Below are positions 23,767-33,139 of a stretch of 64,000 nt of DNA, piece by piece (the first letter of the stretch is position 1; the number at the start of each line of letters is the position of its first letter). Source of the DNA: Ptiloglossa arizonensis. Its lineage: Eukaryota; Arthropoda; Insecta; Hymenoptera; Colletidae. Location of the stretch: contig NW_027478888.1 in NCBI RefSeq assembly GCF_051014685.1, positions 310,001-374,000 of the forward strand. Reading direction: 5' to 3'. Both the position numbers and the translations under genes were made by a program. The notes under the pieces are model-generated. The model was given only the letters and a program-made list of their open reading frames with translations, searched no databases and was not told where the DNA came from.

Positions 23767-25965
23767 TCTCAAGCGTTTCTTACCTCAAAACTGCCATATC
23801 TCGCGAACGGATTGACCAATCCGCAAAGTTTCTGTTGCATCTGAAAGTAGAAACTAGCCCCATTACAACGGTATGAGTAGTTTTCCCCTAGACCGTTCTA
23901 GTTATTCGTTTCGAGCATCAGAACTGCGAAAATTTGGAGTTTCTCAAGCGTTTCTTACCTCAAAACTGCCATATCTCGCGAACGGATTGACCAATCCGCA
24001 AAGTTTCTGTTGCATCTGAAAGTAGAAACTAGCCCCATTGCAACGGTATGAGTAGTTTTCCCCTAGACCGTTCTAGTTATTCGTTTCGAGCATCAGAACT
24101 GCGAAAATTTGGAGTTTCTCAAGCGTTTCTTACTTCAAAACTGCCACATCTCGCGAACGGACTGACCAATCCGCAAAGTTTCTGTTGCATCTGAAAGTAG
24201 AAACTAGCTCCATTACAACGGTATGAGTAGTTTTCCCCTAGACCGTTCTAGTTATTCGTTTCGAGCATCAGAACTGCGAAAATTTGGAGTTTCTCAAGCG
24301 TTTCTTACCTCAAAACTGCCATATCTCGCGAACGGATTGACCAATCCGCAAAGTTTCTGTTGCATCTGAAAGTAGAAACTAGCCCCATTACAACGGTATG
24401 AGTAGTTTTCCCCTAGACCGTTCTAGTCATTCGTTTCGAGCATCAGAACTGCGAAAATTTGGAGTTTCTCAAGCGTTTCTTACCTCAAAACTGCCATATC
24501 TCGCGAACGGATTGACCAATCCGCAAAGTTTCTGTTGCATCTGAAAGTAGAAACTAGCCCCATTAGAACGGTATGAGTAGTTTTCCCCTAGGCCGTTCTA
24601 GTTATTCGTTTCGAGCATCAGAACTGCGAAAATTTGGAGTTTCTCAAGCGTTTCTTACCTCAAAACTGCCATATCTCGCGAACGGATTGACCAATCCGCA
24701 AAGTTTCTGTTGCATCTGAAAGTAGAAACTAGCCCCATTACAACGGTATGAGTAGTTTTCCCCTAGACCGTTCTAGTTATTCGTTTCGAGCATCAGAACT
24801 GCGAAAATTTGGAGTTTCTCAAGCGTTTCTTACCTCAAAACTGCCATATCTCGCGAACGGATTGACCAATCCGCAAAGTTTCCGTTGCATCTGAAAGTAG
24901 AAACTAGCCCCATTACAACGGTATGAGTAGTTTTCCCCTAGACCGTTCTAGTTATTCGTTTCGAGCCTCAGAACTGCGAAAATTTGGAGTTTCTCAAGCG
25001 TTTCTTACCTCAAAACTGCCATATCTCGCGAACGGATTGACCAATCCGCAAAGTTTCTGTTGCATCTGAAAGTAGAAACTCGCCCCATTACAACGGTATG
25101 AGTAGTTTTCCCCTAGACCGGTCTAGTTATTCGTTTCGAGCATCAGAACTGCGAAAATTTGGAGTTTCTCAAGCGTTTCTTACCTCAAAACTGCCATATC
25201 TCGCGAACGGATTGACCAATCCGCAAAGTTCCTGTTGCATCTGAAAGTAGAAACTAGCCCCATTACAACGGTATGAGTAGTTTTCCCATAGACCGTTCTA
25301 GTTATTCGTTTCGAGCATCAGAACTGCGAAAATTTGGAGTTTCTCAAGCGTTTCTTACCTCAAAACTGCCATATCTCGCGAACGGATTGACCAATCCGCA
25401 AAGTTTCTGTTGCATCTGAAAGTAGAAACTAGCCCCATTACAACGGTATGAGTAGTTTTCCCCTAGACCGTTCTAGTTATTCGTTTCGAGCATCAGAACT
25501 GCGAAAATTTGGAGTTTCTCAAGCGTTTCATACCTCAAAACTGCCATATCTCGCGAACGGATTGACCAATCCGCAAAGTTTCTGTTGCATCTGAAAGTAG
25601 AAACTCGCCCCATTACAACGGTATAAGTAGTTATCCCCTAGGCCGTTCTAGTTATTCGTTTCGAGCATCAGAACTGCGAAAATTTGGAGTTTCTCAAGCG
25701 TTTCTTACCCCAAAACTGCCATATCTCGCGAACGGATCGACCAATCCGCAAAATTTCTCTTGCATCTGAAAGTAGTAACTCGCCCCATTACAACGGTATG
25801 AGTAGTTTTCCCCTAGGCCGTTCTAGTTATTCGTTTCGAGCCTCAGAACTGCGAAAATTTGGAGTTTCTCAAGCGTTTCTTACCTCAAAACTGCCATATC
25901 TCGCGAACGGATTGACCAATCCGCAAAGTTTCTGTTGCATCTGAAAGTAGAAACTAGCCCCATTA
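23767..25965. repeat. Block copy c2 (partner 21,317-23,515)
   Basis: This is the second copy of the 2.2-kb block. The two copies are not directly abutting: about 250 bp of ordinary N-type sequence (one with CATCGG and GAGTAATTTT) separates them. The same CATCGG/GAGTAATTTT mark recurs right after c2 (25,966-25,984), suggesting the duplicated unit was larger and its edges were later converted. Confidence 0.85.
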
Positions 25966-26978
25966 CATCGGTATGAGTAATTTTCCCCTAGACCGTTCTA
26001 GTTATTCGTTTCGAGCATCAGAACTGCGAAAATTTGGAGTTTCTCAAGCGTTTCTTACCTCAAAACTGCCATATCTCGCGAACGGATTGACCAATCCGCA
26101 AAGTTTCTGTTGCATCTGAATGTAGAAACTAGCCCCATTACAACGGTATGAGTAGTTTTCCCCTAGACCGTTCTAGTTATTCGTTTCGAGCATCAGAACT
26201 GCGAAAATTTGGAGTTTCTCAAGCGTTTCATACCTCAAAACTGCCATATCTCGCGAACGGATTGACCAATCCGCAAAGTTTCTGTTGCATCTGAAAGTAG
26301 AAACTCGCCCCATTACAACGGTATAAGTAGTTATCCCCTAGGCCGTTCTAGTTATTCGTTTCGAGCCTCAGAACTGCGAAAATTTGGAGTTTCTCAAGCG
26401 TTTCTTACCTCAAAACTGCCATATCTCGCGAACGGATTGACCAATCCGCAAAGTTTCTGTTGCATCTGAAAGTAGAAACTCGCCCCATTACAACGGTATG
26501 AGTAGTTTTCCCCTAGGCCGTTCTAGTTATTCGTTTCGAGCCTCAGAACTGCGAAAATTTGGAGTTTCTCAAGCGTTTCTTACCTCAAAACTGCCATATC
26601 TCGCGAACGGATTGACCAATCCGCAAAGTTTCTGTTGCATCTGAAAGTAGAAACTCGCCCCATTACAACGGTATGAGTAGTTTTCCCCTAGACCGGTCTA
26701 GTTATTCGTTTCGAGCATCAGAACTGCGAAAATTTGGAGTTTCTCAAGCGTTTCTTACCTCAAAACTGCCATATCTCGCGAACGGATTGACCAATCCGCA
26801 AAGTTTCTGTTGCATCTGAAAGTAGAAACTAGCCCCATTACAACGGTATGAGTAGTTTTCCCATAGACCGTTCTAGTTATTCGTTTCGAGCATCAGAACT
26901 GCGAAAATTTGGAGTTTCTCAAGCGTTTCTTACCTCAAAACTGCCATATCTCGCGAACGGATTGACCAATCCGCAAAG
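25966..26978. repeat. Family A tail before the A/B switch
   Basis: Roughly six monomers of mixed subtype (N, C, GGCC/GCCTC type, P, CCCATAGACC) close the A domain. The last A diagnostic base before the switch is G at 26,978 in CAAAGTTT. No gene is seen. Confidence 0.8.
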
Positions 26979-27010
26979 TTTCTGTTGCATCTGAAAGTAG
27001 AAACTCGCCC
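26979..27010. other. Family A to family B switch point
   Basis: One monomer is A-like up to CAAAGTTT (diagnostic 27 G at 26,978) and B-like from CGCCCGATT on (diagnostic 60 G at 27,011). The 175-bp phase is kept, so the join is a homologous crossover or conversion boundary and not an insertion. Confidence 0.88.
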
Positions 27011-27129
27011 GATTACAACGGTATGCGTACTTTTCCCCTAGGCCGCTCTAGTTATTCGTTTCGAGCATCAGAACTGCGAAAATTTTGTGTTTCTCAAGTG
27101 TTTCATACTTCCAAACTGCCATATCTCGC

Positions 27130-28310
27130 GAACGGATTGACCAATCCGCAAAATTTCTGTTGCATCTGAAAGTAGAAACTCGCCCGATTACAACGGTATG
27201 CATACTTTTCCCCTAGGCTGTTCTAGTGATTCGTTTCGAGCATCAGAACTGCGAAAATTTTGAGTTTCTCAAGCGTTTCTTACCTCCAAACTGCCATATC
27301 TCGCGAACGGATTGACCAATCCGCAAAATTTCTGTTGCATCTGAAAGTAGAAACTCGCCCGATTACAACGGTATGCGTACCTTTCCCCTAGGCCGTTCTA
27401 GTTATTCGTTTCGAGCATCAGAACTGCGAAAATTTTGTGTTTCTCAAGTGTTTCATACTTCCAAACTGCCATATCTCGCGAACGGATTGACCAATCCGCA
27501 AAATTTCTATTGCATCTGAAAGTAGAAAGTCGCCCGATTATAACAGTATGCGTACGTTTTCCCTAGGCCGTTCTAGTTATTCGTTTCGAGCATCAGAACT
27601 GCGAAAATGTTGAGTTTCTCAAGCGTTTCATACCTACAAACTGCCATATCACGCGAACGGATTGACCAATCCGCAAAATTTCTGTTGCATCTGAAAGTAG
27701 AAACTCGCCCGATTACAACGGTATGCGTACTTTTCCCCTAGGCCGTTGTAGTTATTCGTTTCGAGCATGAGAACTGCGAAAATTTTGGGTTTCTCAAGCG
27801 TTTCTTACCTCCAAACTGCCATATCTCGCGAACGGATTGACTAATCCGCAAAATTTCTGTTGCATCTGAAAGTAGAAACTCGCCCGATTACAACGGTATG
27901 CGTACTTTTCCCTTTAGGCCGTTCTAGTTATTCGTTTCGAGCATCAGAACTGCGAAAATTTTGAGTTTCTCAAGCGTTTCTTACCTACAAACTGCCATAT
28001 CTCGCGAACGGATTGACTAATCCGCAAAATTTCTGTTGCATCTGAAAGTAGAAACTCGCCCGATTACAACGGTATGCGTACTTTTCCCCTAGTCCGTTCT
28101 AGTTATGCTTGTCGAGCATCAGAACTGCGTAAATTTTCAGTTTCTCAAGCGTTTCTTACCTACAAACTGCCATATCTCGCGAACGGATTGACCAATCCGC
28201 AAAATTTCTGATGCATCTGAAAGTAGAAACTCGCCCGATTACAACGGTATGCGTACTATTCCCCTAGGCGGTTCTAGTTATTCGTTTCGAGCATCAGAAC
28301 TGCGAAAATT
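27130..28310. repeat. Block copy d1 (partner 32,030-33,210; offset about 28 monomers)
   Basis: Ordered private marks match the partner: GCATACTTTT with GGCTGTTC, GTACCTTTCCCC, ATAACAGTATGCG, CATATCACGCG, GTTGTAG with GCATGAG and TTGGGTTT, CCCTTTAGGCC (a one-base insertion), TAGTCCG with TTATGCTTGTCG and ATTTTCAG, and GTACTATTCCCC with GGCGG. The offset is 4,901 bp (28 x 175 + 1) up to the insertion. Copies differ at sites such as TAGTGATTCG (d1) and CTCAAAGTAG (d2). Confidence 0.85.
27911..27920. other. One-base insertion CCCTTTAGG
   Basis: TTTTCCCTTTAGGCC replaces TTTTCCCCTAGGCC, making a 176-bp monomer and shifting phase from 2 to 3 mod 175. The same insertion is found at 32,812-32,821, consistent with block duplication. 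Confidence 0.9.
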
Positions 28311-28337
28311 TTGAGTTTCTCAAGCGTTTCTTACCTC

Positions 28338-29429
28338 AAAACTGCCATATTTCGCGAACGGATTGACCAATCCGCAAAGTTTCTGTTGCATCTGAAAGTA
28401 GAAACTAGCCCCATTACATCGGTATGAGTAGTTTTCCCCTAGACCGTTCTAGTTATTCGTTTCGAGCATCAGAACTGCGAAAATTTGGAGTTTCTCAAGC
28501 GTTTCTTACCTCAAAACTGCCATATCTCGCGAACGGATTGACCAATCCGCAAAGTTTCTGTTGCATCTGAAAGTAGAAACTAGCCCCATTAGAACGGTAT
28601 GAGTAGTTTTCCCCTAGACCGTTCTAGTTATTCGTTTCGAGCATCAGAACTGCGAAAATTTGGAGTTTCTCAAGCGTTTCTTACCTCAAAACTGCCATTT
28701 CTCGCGAACGGATTGACCAATCCGCAAAGTTTCTGTTGCATCTGAAAGTAGAAACTAGCCCCATTACAACGGTATGAGTAGTTTTCCCCTAGACCGTTCT
28801 AGTTATTCGTTTCGAGCATCAGAACTGCGAAAATTTGGAGTTTCTCAAGCGTTTCTTACTTCAAAACTGCCATATCTCGCGAACGGATTGACCAATCCGC
28901 AAAGTTCCTGTTGCATCTGAAAGTAGAAACTAGCCCCATTACAACGGTATGAGTAGTTTTCCCCTAGACCGTTCTAGTTATTCATTTCGAGCGTCAGAAC
29001 TGCGAAAATTTGGAGCTTCTCAAGCGTTTCTTACCTCAAAACTGCCATATCTCGCGAACGGATTGACCAATCCGCAAAGTTTCTGTTGCATCTTAAAGTA
29101 GAAACTAGCCCCATTACAACGGTATGAGTAGTTTTCCCCTAGACCGTTCTAGTTATTCGTTTCGAGCATCAGAACTGCGAAAATTTGGAGTTTCTCAAGC
29201 GTTTCTTACCTAAAAACTGCCATATCTCGCGAACGGATTGACCAATCCGCAAAGTTTCTGTTGCATCTGAAAGTAGAAACTAGCCCCATTACAACGGTAT
29301 GAGTAGTTTTCCCCTAGACCGTTCTAGTTATTCGTTTCGAGCATCAGAACTGCGAAAATTTGGAGTTTCTCAAGCGTTTCTTACCTCAAAACTGCCATAT
29401 CTCGCGAACGGATTGACCAATCCGCAAAG
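28338..29429. repeat. Family A island 1 inside family B
   Basis: From CCTCAAAACT (161 A at 28,338) to CAAAGTTT (27 G at 29,429) all diagnostic positions are A type: ACTAGCCCC, TATGAGTAGTTTT, CCTAGACC, AAATTTGGAG. The island is about 1.1 kb, just over six monomers, and includes the CATTTCGAGCGTC/GAGCTTCTC monomer typical of blocks at 11.5, 13.8 and 21.3 kb. Left switch lies in 28,313-28,337, right switch in 29,430-29,461. Phase is unbroken. Confidence 0.9.
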
Positions 29430-29461
29430 TTTCTGTTGCATCTGAAAGTAGAAACTCGCCC

Positions 29462-30340
29462 GATTACAACGGTATGCGTACTTTTCCCCTAGGCCGCTCT
29501 ATTTATTCGTTTCGAGCATCAGAACTGCGAAAATTTTGTGTTTCTCATGTGTTTCATACTTCCAAACTGCCATATCTCGCGAACGGATTGACCAATCCGC
29601 CAAATTTCTGATGCATCTGAAAGTAGAAACTCGCCCGATTACAACGGTATGCGTACTTTTCCCCTAGGCCGCTCTAGTTATTCGTTTCGAGCATCAGAAC
29701 TGCGAAAATTTTGTGTTTCTCAAGTGTTTCATACTTCCAAACTGCCATATCTCGCGAACGGATTGACCAATCCGCAAAATTTCTGTTGCATCTGAAAGTA
29801 GAAACTCGCCCGATTACAACGGTATGCATACTTTTCCCCTAGGCTGTTCTAGTTATTCGTTTCGAGCATCAGAACTGCGAAAATTTTGAGTTTCTCAAGC
29901 GTTTCTTACCTCCAAACTGCCATATCTCGCGAACGGATTGACCAATCCGCAAAATTTCTGTTGCATCTGAAAGTAGAAACTCGCCCGATTACAGCGGTAT
30001 GCGTACCTTTCCCCTAGGCCGTTCTAGTTTTTCGTTTCGAGCATCAGAACTGCGAAAATTTTGTGTTTCTCAAGTGTTTCATACTTCCAAACTGCCATAT
30101 CTCGCGAACGGATTGACCAATCCGCAGAATTTCTATTGCATCTGAAAGTAGAAAGTCGCCCGATTATAACAGTATGCGTACTTTTTCCCTAGGCCGTTCT
30201 AGTTATTCGTTTCGAGCATCAGAACTGCGAAAATGTTGAGTTTCTCAAGCGTTTCTTACCTACAAACTGCCATATCACGCGAACGGATTGACCAATCCAC
30301 AAAATTTCTGTTGCATCTGAAAGTAGAAACTCGCCCGATT
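29462..30340. repeat. Family B monomers after island 1
   Basis: The order is GCTCTATTT/CTCATGTG, GCTCTAG/TTGTGTTT, GGCTG with GCATAC, GTACCTTTCCCC, and ATAACAGTATG with ATCACGCG. It repeats the order seen after the main switch at 27.0 kb with one extra monomer at the front. No gene is seen. Confidence 0.75.
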
Positions 30341-32095
30341 ACAACGGTATGCGTACTTTTCCCCTAGGCGGTTCTAGTTATTCGTTTCGAGCATCAGAAC
30401 TGCGAAAATTTTGAGTTTCTCAAGCGTTTCTTACCTCCAAACTGCCATATCTCGCGAACGGATTGACCAATCCGCAAAATTTCTATTTCATCTGAAAGTA
30501 GAAAGTCGCGCGATTACAACGGTATGCGTACTTTTCCCCTAGACCGTTCTCGTTATGCTTGTCGAGCATCAGAACTGCGAAAATTTTGAGTTTCTCAAGC
30601 GTTTCTTACCTCCAAACTGCCATATCTCGCGAACGGATTCACTAATCCGCAAAATTTCTGTTGCATCTGAAAGTAGAAACTCGCCCGATTACAACGGTAT
30701 GCGTACTTTTCCCCTAGGCCGTTCTAGTTAATCGTTTCGAGCATCAGAACTGCGAAAATTTTGAGTTTCTCTAGCGTTTCTTACTTCCAAACTGCCATAT
30801 CTCGCGAACGGATTGACCAATCCGCAAAATTTCTGTTGCATCTGAAAGTAGAAACTCGCCCGATTACAACGGTATGCGTACTTTTCCCCTAGGCCGTTCT
30901 AGTTATTCGTTTCGAGCATCAGAACTGCGAAAATGTTGAGTTTCTCAAGCGTTTCTTACGTACAAACTGCCATATCTCGCGAACGGATTGACCAATCCGC
31001 AAAATTTCTGTTGCATCTGAAAGTAGAAACTCGACCGATTACAACGGTGTGCGTACTTTTCCCCTAGATCGTTCTAGTTATGCTTGTCGAGCATCAGAAC
31101 TGCGAAAATTTTGAGTTTCTCAAGCGTTTCTTACCTACAAACTGCCATATCTCGCGAACGGATTGACCAATCCGCAAAATTTCTGATGCATCTGAAAGTA
31201 GAAACTCGCCCCATTACAACGGTATGCGTACTTTTCCCCTAGGCCGCTCTATTTATTCGTTTCGAGCATCAGACCTGCGAAAATTTTGTGTTTCTCATGT
31301 GTTTCATACTTCCAAACTGCCATATCTCGCGAACGGATTGACCAATCCGCCAAATTTCTGATGCATCTGAAAGTAGAAACTCGCCCGATTACAACGGTAT
31401 GCGTACTTTTCCCCTAGGCCGCTCTAGTTATTCGTTTCGAGCATCAGAACTGCGAAAATTTTGTGTTTCTCAAGTGTTTCATACTTCCAAACTGCCATAT
31501 CTCGCGAACGGATTGACCAATCCGCAAAATTTCTGTTGCATCTGAAAGTAGAAACTCGCCCGATTACAACGGTATGCATACTTTTCCCCTAGGCTGTTCT
31601 AGTTATTCGTTTCGAGCATCAGAACTGCGAAAATTTTGAGTTTCTCAAGCGTTTCTTACCTCCAAACAGCCATATCTCGCGAACGGATTGACCAATCCGC
31701 AAAATTCCTGTTGCATCTGAAAGTAGAAACTCGCCCGATTACAACGGTATGCGTACCTTTCCCCTAGGCCGTTCTAGTTATTCGTTTCGAGCATCAGAAC
31801 TGCGAAAATTTTGTGTTTCTCAAGTGTTTCATACTTCCAAACTGCCATATTTCGCGAACGGATTGACCAATCCGCAAAATTTCTGTTGCATCTGAAAGTA
31901 GAAAGTCGCCCGATTATAACGGTATGCGTACTTTTTCCCTAGGCCGTTCTAGTTATTCGTTTCGAGCATCAGAACTGCGAAAATGTTGAGTTTCTCAAGC
32001 GTTTCTTACCTACAAACTGCCATATCACGCGAACGGATTGACCAATCCGCAAAATTTCTGTTGCATCTGAAAGTAGAAACTCGCCCGATTACAAC
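30340..32095. repeat. Block copy e1 (partner 33,140-34,895; offset 2,800 bp = 16 monomers)
   Basis: Both copies contain, in order, GGCGG, TATTTCATCTG with AAAGTCGCGCG, GATTCACTAATCC, TTAATCG with CTCTAGCG, ATGTTGAG with CTTACGTAC or CTTACGCAC, CTCGACCG with GGTGTGCG, CGCCCCATT with CAGACCTGCG, CCAAATTTCTGATGC, AAATTCCTG and CATATTTCGCG. They diverge at GCATAC/GCGTAC near 32,096 and 34,896. About ten monomers are shared. Confidence 0.85.
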
Positions 32096-32811
32096 GGTAT
32101 GCATACTTTTCCCCTAGGCTGTTCTAGTTATTCGTTTCGAGCATCAGAACTGCGAAAATTTTGAGTTTCTCAAGCGTTTCTTACCTCCAAACTGCCATAT
32201 CTCGCGAACGGATTGACCAATCCGCAAAATTTCTGTTGCATCTCAAAGTAGAAACTCGCCCGATTACAACGGTATGCGTACCTTTCCCCTAGGCCGTTCT
32301 AGTTATTCGTTTCGAGCATCAGAACTGCGAAAATTTTGTGTTTCTCAAGTGTTTCATACTTCCAAACTGCCATATCTCGCGAACGGATTGAACAATCCGC
32401 AAAATTTCTATTGCATCTGAAAGTAGAAAGTCGCCCGATTATAACAGTATGCGTACTTTTTCCCTAGGCCGTTCTAGTTATTCGTTTCGAGCATCAGAAC
32501 TGCGAAAATGTTGAGTTTCTCAAGCGTTTCTTACCTACAAACTGCCATATCACGCGAACGGATTGACCAATCCGCAAAATTTCTGTTGCATCTGAAAGTA
32601 GAAACTCGCCCGATTACAACGGTATGCGTACTTTTCCCCTAGGCCGTTGTAGTTATTCGTTTCGAGCATGAGAACTGCGAAAATTTTGGGTTTCTCAAGC
32701 GTTTCTTACCTCCAAACTGCCATATCTCGCGAACGGATTGACTAATCCGCAAAATTTCTGTTGCATCTGAAAGTAGAAACTCGCCCGATTACAACGGTAT
32801 GCGTACTTTTC

Positions 32812-32821
32812 CCTTTAGGCC
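32812..32821. other. One-base insertion, copy of that at 27,911
   Basis: TTTTCCCTTTAGGCC again gives a 176-bp monomer; phase goes from 3 to 4 mod 175. The identical change in two blocks with the same flanking order supports common descent. Confidence 0.9.
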
Positions 32822-33114
32822 GTTCTAGTTATTCGTTTCGAGCATCAGAACTGCGAAAATTTTGAGTTTCTCAAGCGTTTCTTACCTACAAACTGCCATA
32901 TCTCGCGAACGGATTGACTAATCCGCAAAATTTCTGTTGCATCTGAAAGTAGAAACTCGCCCGATTACAACTGTATGCGTACTTTTCCCCTAGTCCGTTC
33001 TAGTTATGCTTGTCGAGCATCAGAACTGCGAAAATTTTCAGTTTCTCAAGCGTTTCTTACCTACAAACTGCCATATCTCGCGAACGGATTGACCAATCCG
33101 CAAAATTTCTGATG

Positions 33115-33124
33115 CATCTGAAGT
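33115..33124. other. One-base deletion restoring phase
   Basis: CATCTGAAGTAG replaces CATCTGAAAGTAG. The monomer is 174 bp and phase returns from 4 to 3 mod 175. The matching position in the d1 copy (about 28,218) has the normal three A bases. Confidence 0.9.
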
Positions 33125-33139
33125 AGAAACTCGCGCGAT

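Larger units (their letters stand above)
7176..25901. repeat. Scattered R-subtype monomers
   Basis: Fourteen typical R monomers start at 7,176, 8,751, 9,801, 10,326, 12,951, 15,226, 15,926, 16,801, 17,501, 18,201, 19,076, 19,951, 23,277 and 25,727. They share GATCGACC (one arm of the dyad changed), CAAAATTTCTCTTGC and GTAGTAACTCGCCCC. Most also carry GGCCGTTC and GCCTCAG, the 15,226 copy being an exception with the palindromic P-like centre. Each is preceded by a monomer ending ACCCCAAAACTGCC. At positions 27, 55 and usually 91 they carry the B-like base, at 60, 75, 79, 135 and 161 the A-like base. Fixed company with C monomers shows they moved as C-R pairs. Confidence 0.85.
1..26978. repeat. 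Family A domain of the satellite
   Basis: About 154 monomers share the A states at most of eight diagnostic monomer positions: 27 G, 55 A (C in some subtypes), 60 C, 75 A, 79 G, 91 A (G in some subtypes), 135 G and 161 A. In plain motifs: CAAAGTTT, ACTAGCCCC, TATGAGTAGTTTT, CCTAGACC, AAATTTGGAG, CCTCAAAACT. Subtypes used here: C (TATAAG, TTATCCCC, GGCC), P (palindromic ACCGGT), N (ACCGTT, GCATC), G (ACCGTT, GCGTC), M (CCATGAGAAC) and R (GATCGACC, TTCTCTTGC, GTAGTAACTC). Their order forms several local higher-order patterns, annotated separately. No gene is seen in this stretch. Confidence 0.93.

Noticed and set aside
28208..28223. Hammerhead-ribozyme-like string CTGATGCATCTGAAAG
   Set aside because: Some satellites encode hammerheads with a CTGANGA and GAAA core. 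Here the core reads CTGATGC, stem II would be far too short, and most monomers have CTGTTGC. No cleavage-site stem is evident.
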